A DNA stretch of 64,000 bases from Parietichytrium sp. I65-24A (GCA_012862575.1 BLSF01000005.1:186001-250000), one strand, 5' to 3'. Positions 1 to 10,494 are shown, counted from the stretch's first letter. Made by a program: numbers and translations. The notes: generated by a model not told the origin, from the sequence alone.

Positions 1-22
1 TAAGGCTCCCGAAAAGAAGTAG
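1..22 (+). CDS. 3' end of an unknown gene (partial)
   Basis: The first 22 bases read as a short lysine-rich tail (KAPEKK) followed by TAG. A basic tail of this kind is common at protein C-termini, and the next gene on the left would then converge on the pyruvate-carrier gene. Six codons are too few to identify anything, and chance is a real alternative. Confidence 0.22.
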
Positions 23-283
23 ACCCTTTTCACTATCAAACCATGTTGCATGTTGAAAGAAATCCCTGCTTCGCTGATCGCCGCGGATGCCTTTGCACAT
101 GTTCTTATTCGCTGCTTACCCCCTTCCGACTGTTCTTGATGCCCTCTGCGAAGGATCGCAGGAGGCAAAACTTGTCTGCGGTTGGGTCTGGAAGCGTTTA
201 TCTAAAAACTATAATTAATGAGTGGACTTGCGACGATTAAAATTAAATAGGTCAGGTTGCGCTTGGAAAGAAGCGTTGTTTTC

Positions 284-1208
284 TTACAGCGACTGCTTTG
301 GTGCATCGGACTTGGCAAACTCTGACTTGATTTTTCTAAGCAACTGATAAGATCCAGTGACCGCGAGAGCGATATTGACAGCAAACAGATTGTAGTTTTT
401 CGGCGTGATCACCATGGAGTACCTTGACCAGACGAAGCCGGTTCCGCAAAGCGCAGCTTGCTGAATGGTAGAGATGTTTTCGACGGGCCTGTTAAAGTCC
501 AAAATATTGGTGATACTCAATGACCATTTGAACGTAGGTGCCCAAAACATGGACTGCATTGTTGACGAAAAACATTTTACCGTGAGTATCATAACACGTT
601 CGAATTCGGAACCTCAGACGTCAGAGAAAACGTACCGTAAATGGACCAGCAGGATGGTGCAATAAATTTTGCATTGTTACAGGAAGTGGCATATTTTTGA
701 CAGCGGCCTGAATTCGAGGCCCAGCAACAGTAAGCCCAGCGCCAGCAGCAAAGATTGCGGCAAGCCCAATCGGCGAGAAGTTGTCCTGCGCAGGCTTGCC
801 CTCGAGCTTTTGCTGTTGTTGGTACTCATAGCCTCGCTTAAGCTGAACAAGCTGCGCTACCTCGTTGAACGCATGGCACGTCAACAGAAGATAGTTTCTC
901 GGTTGCACACGGTACGCAAACAGCACAAACAATCCGGAGTACACGGACAACGTGGCTGTCATAGGAAGCGAAATCACTTCAGGCCCTTTCAGCGACATGT
1001 CATACACTGCTGCGCCCACTAAGCCCCAGTTCATCACCGGGCCCCAGAAGTGCTTTTCAAGACGGACACACAATCAAGTCAGTTACACACCTTGCAAAGC
1101 TTTCCCACCGCCCTCGCCCCCAAAGCTCCATCAACTCACTGTCGTCTTCCAGCCATACTCAGGGTGAAAGAACGCCGCCCGCAACGCACTAATTCCAAAC
1201 TGCGACAT
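284..1208 (-). CDS. MPC1-MPC2: Mitochondrial pyruvate carrier, MPC1-MPC2 fusion
   Basis: Three exons (1208-1140, 1052-636, 553-284) encode 251 residues. Intron 1 is 87 bp (GTGAGT donor) and intron 2 is 82 bp (GTACGT donor); both splice in phase 0. Residues 8-97 match MPC1 ([10 protein letters not shown], then [20 protein letters not shown]). Residues 150-251 match MPC2 (HHPAGPFT, then [27 protein letters not shown]). Intron 2 falls inside the conserved N-terminal MPC2 motif, so skipping it stops the protein just before the MPC2 core. The roughly 50-residue linker holds a hydrophobic stretch (about 116-135) that could cross the membrane and set MPC2 topology. Normally MPC1 and MPC2 are separate proteins that form a heterodimer carrying pyruvate across the inner mitochondrial membrane; here both halves lie in one frame. 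The start at 1208 is the ATG that opens the MPC1 N-terminus. Confidence 0.85.
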
Positions 1209-2623
1209 CTTCCGCAGCTTCTTACAACACTCGGCGCCAACTGGTCCAGCTCCAGCTCCAGCAACACTTGATTCCTCTGCCTACTCTGCCTTCTGTCTTC
1301 TGGCAGAACGCCTTCACGCTCTCTATACCAGCTACCAGCAGTTGCACTTTTGCAGCAACAACAACAATTACAAATTTCACTTTGAAAAGCGAGTACTCAG
1401 TACTGAGTGCTGGTTGGGAGTACTCGGGGACAGCGTATCCTTATCCTGAACAATTGTGTCCATTGTGTCAATTGTGTCAATGGTGTCAATGTGTCTTGCA
1501 CTCCTGTCGCTCACGTCTTCGCTCCCTAGCACCTACTACCACATTCATACTGTCAAAGGACTAGCGTATTTGCCTACCGGTGAGCACCATGCAAGCACTA
1601 GCTAGCAGCTACTGTCAGAGCTCGAATAGAGACCTATCAGTAATATATATAGTAAGAAATACTTACTCTATGAGGCTTGTGTGAGTTGAACTAGGCTAGA
1701 AGCCGTGTGCTCTTTTCTTTAGTGGTAGAGCTGGATACGACATAGTAAAGTATAATACGTGCTATCGTACTGGTCTTGATATAGGGTGGACTGTGGTCGT
1801 CTAATCTAGCACACCAGTACCGGTACCGGTACGCCAGTCATGAGGAACCCAATCTGAACTGCAATTTGAGTGGGTTCTTTCTCACGTAAGTTCTTTGATC
1901 GAGAACCGGAGCAAGGAACTACTCGTTGTTCATTTATGACCGTTGGCGATCTTCTTTTCAGAGTTCACAGTCAATTCGTTTCTTTCTTTCTTTCCGTCCA
2001 AGAGGCTGCCCGACCAAAGAGCGACAACAGACAGACAACTTACAACAAACAACAGACAACAGAACACAATTCCTTCGACAACAACATGGATTCACCTCTT
2101 CGCGAACCCCGTACTTGAAATAGATTACAATTTACAATTTACTTGGCTACGAACACACGAACGCGATGAATGTGGCACGCCTCCGTTATCCGTAGCGAGC
2201 CCAAAGCAGTAAAGAAATTAGATCAGTCACACGGAGGTTGTGGTGGTCTTACAAGCTACTTGTTCTTCGGAAGAACAAGTCGGGCAGTAGCAGTAGCGAG
2301 CTTGTACAGTGTGCCGAGTCGGTTGGCCAGCCGGTGAGATAGTCCCTACTAACTGTAAATTGCCAAGTGGAATTGAGCGTTCACGAATGAACATCACTGC
2401 ACTACACTGCACTGCACGCACAGCTCGAACGAGGTGGCGAGCATTGTTTCGTAAGAAAAGTTTCAACGGCGAGCTCCCAACAGCGGAAGGAAGGATTGGA
2501 AGGATTGGAGGCCGCAAGAGATTTTTAGGAGCACGAAAGTCGTTCGGCGAGCCTAGAAGCGACGCGCGGAATATTGAATCGCTGGCAAAGTAGCAAGGCA
2601 GGCCGTGCTTTTCAGCTCAAAAG
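1209..2623. other. Divergent spacer between pyruvate carrier and CYFIP genes
   Basis: No convincing gene. It holds a 9-bp tandem repeat at 1451-1495, several GTAC-containing palindromes (for example around 1396 and 1818) and AT-rich runs near 1640. It must carry the promoters of both flanking genes, but I cannot place them. Confidence 0.6.
1451..1495. repeat. Short tandem repeat, 9-bp unit CAATTGTGT
   Basis: Five imperfect copies of a 9-bp unit lie in the spacer upstream of the CYFIP gene. Confidence 0.8.
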
Positions 2624-5600
2624 ATGGAGGGAAAAGGCAGCGTGGCCAGCGCGGAGCTGCTGGAGGAAGTCGGTGGTATCGTGGGGAATGTGTCCGTCGT
2701 TGCAGGGAAGCAAGGGAGTGGTATGGGCGGCAGCATGCGGTTTCAGGTCAGCGACCAATTCAACCAAGCAAAGTACTTTGACCTGGGAGCATTTGCTGAT
2801 GGCGGCCTGGCAGAGGAAGAGGCTCTACTTCGGAGCGCCATGGAGGTTGGCGCTGAAGGCCCAGGGCTGTTTTATGTGATGTACGGGTATCGCAGCTGTG
2901 CGAAAGCGATTCCCCAGCCTGGAGCAGATGTCTCGGAAGAGGTCAAAATGGATATGTATAGGAAGACGTTTGATGTTCTTCGACCCGAAATCGACAAAAT
3001 GCTCCGCTTGTGTGATTTCCATGAGCGTATCTGCGACCAGGTGAAAGCCATGCTGGAGAGAATCTCGGGGCAGCAAAATCTTGCAACTGAGATCCTTCTG
3101 CACCACGTCGTTTATTTGCTGGACCAGATTGTAATACTTGATCATATTAAGGACAGCAAACCGTGTCTCAGAAACGACTTTGCACTGTACAAGCGAGCGC
3201 TTCACGTGCTGAAGAAAGAACTCGCGGAGGACTACGCTCAGTTGAACGTTGACCAAATGAAGGTTCAGCAGTTCTTGTCAAACCCACGATGTGCCAAAGG
3301 TGGCGCAATCCTCTTCCATCTTCAAGATAAGCTGGCGGCAAACAAAAATATCATCGACGTCCTCGCAAATTTATTTGTTTGGTGCGCAAAGCGAGCTCAG
3401 GATCAGGATTACTTGCTCCCCAGTGAAAAGTGGCAGCTCCTTCGTGTGCTCCCGCATATTTTGATTCCACTGGATAACATAGCGGCGGGTGTAGGTCCGG
3501 CGGACGAAAAGAACAATATCTTCAAAAGCAAAAAGCTCTTTGCTCAGGATGTCATAAAGTTATTCAAGCGCAATCCAGTCGTGCCTGTCTTCGCAGATTT
3601 GCAAATGACGATGGGCCTTGTATTGCAGCGGTGCTCGACATTCGTCGCCGTAGAGTGCCTCATCGCGGATCTGAACGATCCAAAGGTGGCTGCTGGCTAC
3701 GACTTGAACAGTGAATGGCAAGAGCTTCGCGCCAGGCAGGACACGTTCTTGCATAATTTCTCAAAAATCATGAAATCCGTGCGAGGTTACGGCCGTTTGC
3801 CTGAAGCTCTGGCCGCCGAAGTGTACCAGGTCGTTCTGGAGGGTGTCAGATTTTTAAGTCGTTGCAAGGAGCTCATCGTTTCTCAGGCTGCTTTCAAGTA
3901 TTCCAAGCCTGTTCCAGTCGAGAAACTAAAGGGAGTGGATCAAAACTCAATGAATCACCCTGGCTTTGAATATGAGCGCGTGGTCCGACACAACTACTCG
4001 AGGACCGACCTACTAGTTCTTATCGATGTCATATCGATGCTGAAGGCAGTGGGCTCCACAATCTTGAGCGAAGAGAGCCGCCTCGCGCCGATTTTAAGAT
4101 CTGCTTTGACGTCCTACACTACCAGCTTTCTCCGGAACGAGCTGGCAGCAACCGTTCCAAAAAGCGAGAAACGGCGCAAAGCTGTCTCGGAAGCAGTTGA
4201 GAAGATGTGCCAGATTTTTGCAAAAGGAGACCTCACGCAGTCCAGCGACACGATGGAAGTTGCTCCACAGCCGGTGAAGCCTAAACCAAAGAAGCGCATC
4301 GGCTTTTTTTCCAGCGGAGATAGTAAGCGGAATATCCCAGTGTCTTCTCCTGCAGACCAGGCTATTCGTGACGCCACAGCGACCTATTCGGCTTGGGGAG
4401 TTGCACCGGCTTCCTCGCAGATGGAACTACTTCGCTCCTCTGTTGTTTCACTGCTAGACGAACTGGATGGATTTTCCAAAGGGGGCAAAGGGTTTGGTCT
4501 ATTCTCTGGAGCCAAAGAGGCTGCCCAAAAACAGGTCATGAAATCTCTGCAAAAATTTTGCTTTACCTGTAAATGCGCCAACTCTTTGCTTGACCTGTGC
4601 GGAACGGTAGATGATCTCTGCAATGTTGGTGAGCTTTGGTTTCGCGAGTTCTATCTTGACATCACAAAGAGCGCGCAGTTTCCTATTGATATGTCCTTGC
4701 CGTGGATCCTCACGAAAGATATTCTGGAGCACACTTCCAATCAGACTCTGCACGCAGTCTTTAATATGTTGGACATTTACAATGACGCCTCTAACCTCGT
4801 CTTCAAGAAGGTCAAGCAGCAGTATCTGTTCGATGAAATTGAGGCAGAGGTAAACCTCGTCATGGAACAGCTCCTCTACCTTGTTCCCACGCAGCTCTAC
4901 AGCTACGTGAAGGCAAAGGCGGCATTTGAGATCCTTGATGGAAGATACTGCGACAAGGTTCGCAAATTTTGCCAGAGCAATAGCAAGAGAACAATGCCTT
5001 TCTCGCGACAGAAATTTTGCGGCTACGAGGCAATTGTGAACCAGCGCGATCTTCAATTATTGGGGAGGAACATTGATTTCGCGGCGCTTGTCTCGGAGCG
5101 GCTCAATGCTAACATTAAAGACGATATCTCAGCTGCCATTCATCGCTTCACCTCAAGCAGCCTATCGGGAGTCATCGAGCTCGCAAACCAATTAGAGGTG
5201 ATCGCAAAGACCCACAAGCTCGTGTCTAGTCTAGATGGAGTCCAAGTTGATAGTTTCCCAAGCCTTCTCCGCGCCGTTGATGCGACGGTCCATGTTAGCT
5301 CTGCCGGAGGCAGGATTGCTACGCATATCGCCTCCGAGATAATCATGGACGTCTTGCCAAACTATGCATACAATAGCTGCACCGAGCGCTTCGTGACTGG
5401 AAAGCAGATGGTGAGCCAGAAAGTAAAGCGGGAGCCCAAGACCGAGCTCTCTGCGCCATATCTGTTGTACGGAAATGCCGCAGCACGCTGGTTTGAGATA
5501 ATTCACCGTCGTCAAAAAGGCTTTATCGGAGAGCAGCACATGGACGCTGTCATTCAGGTCCTAGGTCCCGCGCAGCTTGCGTGGGTGTTGGAGCAAGTTC

Positions 5601-6619
5601 TCTCTGAGATGAATTACAAGATCGAACGCGTCATTGCTCCTTTAGTCAAAGTGCTCTCCCCAAAGATCGAAAAGATTCGATTTTCCGATTTAAGCAATGC
5701 TCGGAGATGCTTCTTGGAGCTTCATGGAAGCTTGGATCTCATCTTTGGCGAAGATAGGTCGATGAAGCCAAAGGTCTTCCAAACATTCCGAGAGTTTGGA
5801 AACGCCCTTGCATTCGTGTACCAGGCGCAAGCTGCTTTGCAGAAACGAGAAATTTACGACTTTGTGGCTCTTGGTCCGCTACTTGGGTTCGAGAGCACGG
5901 GTTCGTTGGACTCGTCACACGTTCCAAAGCTGGAAGACACCGCTCTCTGGCGCGCCATGTCCGAAGCGGGTGTTGACAAGGAAAACTTGCGACAAGTCCA
6001 GCGTATCCATGAGGCCCACAAGGATATGCACCAAAGCACCCCTTTGTTTGGGCGGGTACTCGAGAGCCTAGAAGCTCAGCTACGCCAACACATTCCGTGC
6101 ACACAGTTTGATGACGACGCCGAGAATGGCTCGTTAGAAGGGCAGGGTGGGTTCGATAAACTTTGGAACTCGCTCCAGTTTGCGATGTTATGCGCCGAGA
6201 TCGAGACTGTCGTGGTTGACGATGACACTATGGAGGAGGTGAACACTGTCCCCATTGCGAGGTACGGTGACGGATTTTCTTGGGCTGGAGTGATGATTCT
6301 TCATTCGTTGGGTCTCCGAAATCAGTTTGCGTTATGGAACGGGATCCGTATCATTCTCCAAGCATATGACTTGCAAGGCCAAGAAAATAGCCTCGACCCG
6401 AGTACTGAAGCATTTATCGAGAACGCCAGAGCCAACCAGCAGCTCAACAAAATCGTCATGGATCTCATTAGCAACCATGCCCAAGTTGCCGAGAAAAAGG
6501 ATTTCATCTACTTCCATCCACCTAAACACCAGATTTCAGCAAGTGTGCGGTCGTCGGGTCTTCACCATGGAGGTGGCAGCCGCATATCGATGAGGATGGC
6601 TTCTATTGAGAATTTTTGA
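2624..6619 (+). CDS. CYFIP: CYFIP/Sra1-family subunit of the WAVE regulatory complex
   Basis: A single exon of 1331 residues. CYFIP proteins hold WAVE/SCAR inactive in the cytoplasm and release it on Rac binding, which drives Arp2/3 actin branching. The family is clear along the whole length: MYRKTFDVLRPEID (near 105), LTPSEKW-like LLPSEKWQLLRVLPHIL (near 265), a central SRTDLLVLIDVISMLK block (near 460), then NSCTERFV and a C-terminal GDGFSWAGVMIL with FHPPKHQISAS. It is somewhat longer than animal CYFIP (about 1250), partly through a Ser/Lys-rich insert near 540-590. The start is the first ATG in frame and the N-terminus is not hydrophobic. No other WAVE-complex gene lies in the window. It converges tail to tail with the golgin gene. 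Confidence 0.95.
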   Translation: MEGKGSVASAELLEEVGGIVGNVSVVAGKQGSGMGGSMRFQVSDQFNQAKYFDLGAFADGGLAEEEALLRSAMEVGAEGPGLFYVMYGYRSCAKAIPQPGADVSEEVKMDMYRKTFDVLRPEIDKMLRLCDFHERICDQVKAMLERISGQQNLATEILLHHVVYLLDQIVILDHIKDSKPCLRNDFALYKRALHVLKKELAEDYAQLNVDQMKVQQFLSNPRCAKGGAILFHLQDKLAANKNIIDVLANLFVWCAKRAQDQDYLLPSEKWQLLRVLPHILIPLDNIAAGVGPADEKNNIFKSKKLFAQDVIKLFKRNPVVPVFADLQMTMGLVLQRCSTFVAVECLIADLNDPKVAAGYDLNSEWQELRARQDTFLHNFSKIMKSVRGYGRLPEALAAEVYQVVLEGVRFLSRCKELIVSQAAFKYSKPVPVEKLKGVDQNSMNHPGFEYERVVRHNYSRTDLLVLIDVISMLKAVGSTILSEESRLAPILRSALTSYTTSFLRNELAATVPKSEKRRKAVSEAVEKMCQIFAKGDLTQSSDTMEVAPQPVKPKPKKRIGFFSSGDSKRNIPVSSPADQAIRDATATYSAWGVAPASSQMELLRSSVVSLLDELDGFSKGGKGFGLFSGAKEAAQKQVMKSLQKFCFTCKCANSLLDLCGTVDDLCNVGELWFREFYLDITKSAQFPIDMSLPWILTKDILEHTSNQTLHAVFNMLDIYNDASNLVFKKVKQQYLFDEIEAEVNLVMEQLLYLVPTQLYSYVKAKAAFEILDGRYCDKVRKFCQSNSKRTMPFSRQKFCGYEAIVNQRDLQLLGRNIDFAALVSERLNANIKDDISAAIHRFTSSSLSGVIELANQLEVIAKTHKLVSSLDGVQVDSFPSLLRAVDATVHVSSAGGRIATHIASEIIMDVLPNYAYNSCTERFVTGKQMVSQKVKREPKTELSAPYLLYGNAAARWFEIIHRRQKGFIGEQHMDAVIQVLGPAQLAWVLEQVLSEMNYKIERVIAPLVKVLSPKIEKIRFSDLSNARRCFLELHGSLDLIFGEDRSMKPKVFQTFREFGNALAFVYQAQAALQKREIYDFVALGPLLGFESTGSLDSSHVPKLEDTALWRAMSEAGVDKENLRQVQRIHEAHKDMHQSTPLFGRVLESLEAQLRQHIPCTQFDDDAENGSLEGQGGFDKLWNSLQFAMLCAEIETVVVDDDTMEEVNTVPIARYGDGFSWAGVMILHSLGLRNQFALWNGIRIILQAYDLQGQENSLDPSTEAFIENARANQQLNKIVMDLISNHAQVAEKKDFIYFHPPKHQISASVRSSGLHHGGGSRISMRMASIENF

Positions 6620-6838
6620 AGGCTCGACGATTTGCGGTAAGATCTGTGCAGTGCAAGAAAGTGCTTGGCGATGAAAATGTGCAACCGGTGCATTCTTTCG
6701 ATTCTCTTCTGATTGGGCGCAAAGTCGATCGAAAACAATCCTCCCTCTTTTTTAGTTACTTTAGAATAGACTTTTTCTTCACACACATGTTTTTTTTAAT
6801 TTCATTGTCGAGAAAAGTAACCAAGAGGCACTGAATGA

Positions 6839-9800
6839 TTACATGGCTTGGCTCAGTACATCATCGAATATATCTGCAAATGGTTTGGACTTTGCAGCCT
6901 CTTCAATCTTGCCCCAATCTGCCTTTTGTGATTTCTCGGCTCCGTTGCCGCCGAAAAGAAGTCGACCAAATAAACCAACGGGGTCATCCGGCTTTGCCCT
7001 TGCTCGGAATCGTTTACTCTTGCTTGGGTCGAGGAGGCCAACGGTCTCTTGCTCCTCCTCATCCATATCCAGTGCCCCAGCGAGTAGCTTCAAGACTTCT
7101 TTTTGAGCTTGGTACGTTCCATACTGTTTAGTTTGAAAGTACTGTACCACAAGGTTACGAAGCATGTCACGATCAAATCCGGTCTCCCGTAGCTCTTCAC
7201 CATCATCAGGCTCACTTGTCGTCGCGACAGCCTCTCCTGTATCAACGTCGTACCCAAGCCCAGCGCTAGTGGGTTCCAAAGACGAACCACCACCACCATC
7301 GGTTTGGCCGGTGTTCGGAGACTTTAGGTCCCCGTGAGATTCGTTTCCTCCACTCCCGAGAGAAAGGAGGGATCGACTCGATTGGGATCTAGTTTCTAGC
7401 GGCTCCGAGGTGAAGCTGTTGGAACGTTGCATCTGGAGCCTCGACTTTGGACGGTCGAGCTTCTGCTCAAGAGCTTGCACCTTCTTAGAGAGCATTTCAC
7501 ATTGACTTTGACTTTCTTCCAACTGCTCTCTCAAATGAACCTCTTGTTTGACATGGGTTGCTTTCCAAGAATCGAACGATTCTCGAGTCGCCTCAAGTTG
7601 TTGCTTGTTATCCTCAGCCTCTTTCTGGACCTGCTCGAGTCGCCTTTCGTAGTTTTTCATTTGCCGTTCTTTCTCTCTCGTTAACTCGCTCAAAGCCAGG
7701 TTCAGTCCCTTTTGTTCCGCCACAAAGCGGGCACGGTCAGCTTCAGCAACTTGAAGGTCGGCTTTTGTAGCTTGAAGATCGCTCGTCAATCTGTGTACGA
7801 GCTGTTGTGCAGCTGCAATCTCTTCAATCTCTCGACGGAGAGACGCCTCCCGGTCCGAAGCCTCGGTGATTATAGATCGCAACCGCTCGATCTCGCCAAG
7901 CTGTCCATTAAGGGAACTCACTCCTTGCTGGTGCGCTTGGGTGCGCTTTTTAAGTTCGACCTGCAGATTTTCGACTTGTTGCTTGAGCATATGCTTTTCG
8001 CCTTCCGCCTTGCTGGCTACGTGACGCAGAGTAGTAGCTTCTTCTTCCAGCTCGTCCAGTCTTGACTCGTATTCCGAGAGGCGCTCGGAAAGTTGTTGCT
8101 CTGACTTGAAAGTCGCGCTCGCCGAGTCTTGCAGCTTGCTGAACGAATGATCCATGCTTTCGAGCTCTTTTTCAAGGCTCATTACCTCCGCTCTAGATTT
8201 GTCAAACAATATTTTAAGTTCGTCCTCTCTTTCTTTGGTTTCGCGCAGACGGCGTTCGAGATCCATTTCCTTGGTACGCAGCTCTTGTATCTGCTCTTTG
8301 CATTCTTCCTCTTGACGCCCAGAGAGACTCTGCGTCTCAAGTTTTTCTTCAAGCTCTGCTTGCACAAGCTGCATCCTCTCTTGATTTTCTGTTGCTTCTT
8401 CGAGTTGCGCTTGCATCGATTCGGACTCTCTCTTGAGGTTGGCTTCTGAAACACGCAGAGCCGATACAGTCTCCTCCGTTTGGGCCAGCAGATTAGTGAG
8501 TTGGGCTATTTTCTCCTGCAGTTTGTTATTCTCAATTTGTAGCTCGGCGAGAACAGTTTGTGCTTCTTCCAGCTTGGCATCGCTATTTGAAGGCCCAACA
8601 ATTTCAGCGCCGAACTCGGAATCCTCAGACGAGTCCCCCTCGTTAGTGTTCTGGCGCGCGTTTACTTGATTGCGAAAACCCTCCAAAGCGCCGTTGAGCT
8701 CCGTGACCTTTTCGCGAAGAGAAGCCTGCTGGGCACGGGATTCTTCGAGGTTTGATTCGTGCTGTGCCTGAATCTCACCAAGTTTTTCCTCGTATTGCTG
8801 CTGCACCTGCTGCAGCCTAACTTCGAACGAGAGTGCATCATCGTTTTTGCGATTTTCAGCTACCAAGGACTGTTCACGATAACCTTGCAACTCTTTCTCG
8901 CACTCGGCTAATCGTTGACGGCATGATTGCAGTGAAACCTCTAGCTCTGAGACTTGCCGAGTCTTGCTCTCCAAGTCTGCTTGAAATGCCTTGTTTTCGC
9001 GATTCAAGAGATCAAAGGAAGCGGGTTCGCCTGCGAGACGATCAAGCTCTTCTCGAAGCTTGGATATAGACTCTTGCAAGCCGACTTTGTCCTGAGCAGC
9101 TTGCATCACTGCAACGCACAGGTCGCGAAGTAACTCGTCGCTCTCCCCAAGTGTATCCCGGTTTTGAAATACTAGGCTGTTCTCGCATTCTACACCTTTA
9201 CCCTCTGCCTCCTTGACGGTAGCTAATTGATTTTGTAACTGCTCTATCAAAATTCTCTGATCTCCCGCGCACCTCTCGGCCGTGGCCCGTTCTTTTGCGA
9301 GTGATTGTTTCGCCAAATCCAGTTGTTCTTCAAGCATACCGAGCTTCTTGTCTCTCTCCATGACATCTTTGCGAGCACTTTGAAGCTGAGCGGAGTCTCG
9401 GTCTGTCTTTTCCTGAATGTCTTGCTCCATCGAGCGAATTTGCTCTTCCAGCCCACGAATCTTACCCGCCAAGTGATTCCTATCCTGCTGGATACCATCC
9501 TTGTCCTGCCGTAACGCCGCAAGTTCCTCCTCAAGAGCCCGTTCTCTGGCAGTGGGGCCACTTGGAGCCCCAGCGCCATGATTCCCATCACCAAGTGCTT
9601 TGCTGCGCCAAGACGGGGATTTTGCTGCCTCTGTGTACTCGATCCCCGTATCATCACCTGGCGCCCCGAATGTGGCCTCGGCAACTACGTTTGAATCCTT
9701 CCTACTTTTCTCATCCGCGCTCCTACCACCTCTCGCGGAAGAAGGCACCGGGGGCGTCTCTGTAGAGGCTGGAATACTGGGGCGATTCATTACAGATTCA

Positions 9801-10414
9801 TGGCCAGCGTCAGCTTCCCCGGCGAAAGTGTCTCCCTGCAGCGAGTCTTTAGCTTGTGGCGCCGCGAGATCCTCATCCGCTTCGCTCCGCCTTGACCTTC
9901 TCGTCCACCGTTTTGCTTGCAGTTTGTCCGCATTGCCAACCTCCCCAACCGCACGCTCCTGCGCTCCCACAGTAGGCGTCCGTGTTGACTCCTCCGGAAT
10001 GATGTTTCGTTTGTGCTGCGCGGCCGCCGCATCTTGCTCGCTCTTCCGCGACGAATGCCTGCGCGTCTTTCTGCGCGACTTTTGCCCATCTTCCAGTACC
10101 GCCGCGAAGAGATTGTCCGCTATCGAAAACACGCTCGACCTTGCCTGCTCCTGAGTTTCGTGCAGCTCTTCCTCCGCGAGCCCCTCGTCGTCGCTTTCCC
10201 CGTGGCCTCCAGGTTCCCCAGGTCCTCCGTACTCTCCGTATTCTCCATATTCTCCATATTCTCCGTCCTCTTCTCCTTGCGCGAGCACTTTGCCACCTTG
10301 GCGCTCCTCATTGTACTCGTCCTCCACCGGTTCGTCGTCCTCTTCGTCGGATTCGAGCACTTCTTTCACGAGTCCACTCGCGAATGAAGTCAGAGACGCT
10401 GCCCACCCGGACAT
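6839..10414 (-). CDS. Golgin-like coiled-coil protein, GMAP-210/Rud3 type
   Basis: A single exon of 1191 residues. The N-terminus (MSGWAASLTSFASGLVKEVL) is an amphipathic, Ser-rich helix like the ALPS curvature sensor that opens GMAP-210. An acidic, Gly/Tyr/Pro-rich region with GEY repeats follows, then about 650 residues of heptad coiled coil (roughly 330-1000). The C-terminal block (DMLRNLVVQYF, then EVLKLLAGALDMDEEEQETVGL) fits the GRAB/GRIP-related domain that binds Arf1 on Golgi membrane. Together these suggest a tether that captures curved vesicles at one end and sits on the Golgi at the other. The start at 10414 is the first ATG; the open frame above it has none. The exact golgin class is inference, since coiled coils match one another easily. 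Confidence 0.8.
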   Translation of the reverse strand: MSGWAASLTSFASGLVKEVLESDEEDDEPVEDEYNEERQGGKVLAQGEEDGEYGEYGEYGEYGGPGEPGGHGESDDEGLAEEELHETQEQARSSVFSIADNLFAAVLEDGQKSRRKTRRHSSRKSEQDAAAAQHKRNIIPEESTRTPTVGAQERAVGEVGNADKLQAKRWTRRSRRSEADEDLAAPQAKDSLQGDTFAGEADAGHESVMNRPSIPASTETPPVPSSARGGRSADEKSRKDSNVVAEATFGAPGDDTGIEYTEAAKSPSWRSKALGDGNHGAGAPSGPTARERALEEELAALRQDKDGIQQDRNHLAGKIRGLEEQIRSMEQDIQEKTDRDSAQLQSARKDVMERDKKLGMLEEQLDLAKQSLAKERATAERCAGDQRILIEQLQNQLATVKEAEGKGVECENSLVFQNRDTLGESDELLRDLCVAVMQAAQDKVGLQESISKLREELDRLAGEPASFDLLNRENKAFQADLESKTRQVSELEVSLQSCRQRLAECEKELQGYREQSLVAENRKNDDALSFEVRLQQVQQQYEEKLGEIQAQHESNLEESRAQQASLREKVTELNGALEGFRNQVNARQNTNEGDSSEDSEFGAEIVGPSNSDAKLEEAQTVLAELQIENNKLQEKIAQLTNLLAQTEETVSALRVSEANLKRESESMQAQLEEATENQERMQLVQAELEEKLETQSLSGRQEEECKEQIQELRTKEMDLERRLRETKEREDELKILFDKSRAEVMSLEKELESMDHSFSKLQDSASATFKSEQQLSERLSEYESRLDELEEEATTLRHVASKAEGEKHMLKQQVENLQVELKKRTQAHQQGVSSLNGQLGEIERLRSIITEASDREASLRREIEEIAAAQQLVHRLTSDLQATKADLQVAEADRARFVAEQKGLNLALSELTREKERQMKNYERRLEQVQKEAEDNKQQLEATRESFDSWKATHVKQEVHLREQLEESQSQCEMLSKKVQALEQKLDRPKSRLQMQRSNSFTSEPLETRSQSSRSLLSLGSGGNESHGDLKSPNTGQTDGGGGSSLEPTSAGLGYDVDTGEAVATTSEPDDGEELRETGFDRDMLRNLVVQYFQTKQYGTYQAQKEVLKLLAGALDMDEEEQETVGLLDPSKSKRFRARAKPDDPVGLFGRLLFGGNGAEKSQKADWGKIEEAAKSKPFADIFDDVLSQAM

Positions 10415-10450
10415 GTTCTCAGCCTCCCGCAGCTGCCCACTTGAGGGCCA

Positions 10451-10494
10451 GTCCCACAGTCCCACAGTATCACAGTATCACAGTATCACAGTCA
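10451..10494. repeat. Tandem repeat, 8-bp unit CACAGTAT
   Basis: Three exact copies plus degenerate flanking copies sit just upstream of the golgin start codon and may lie in its 5' leader. Confidence 0.8.

Noticed and set aside
284-1208. Two separate adjacent genes, MPC1 and MPC2
   Set aside because: There is no stop, leader or polyadenylation room between the halves, and the conserved MPC2 N-terminal motif is split by the intron inside the shared frame.
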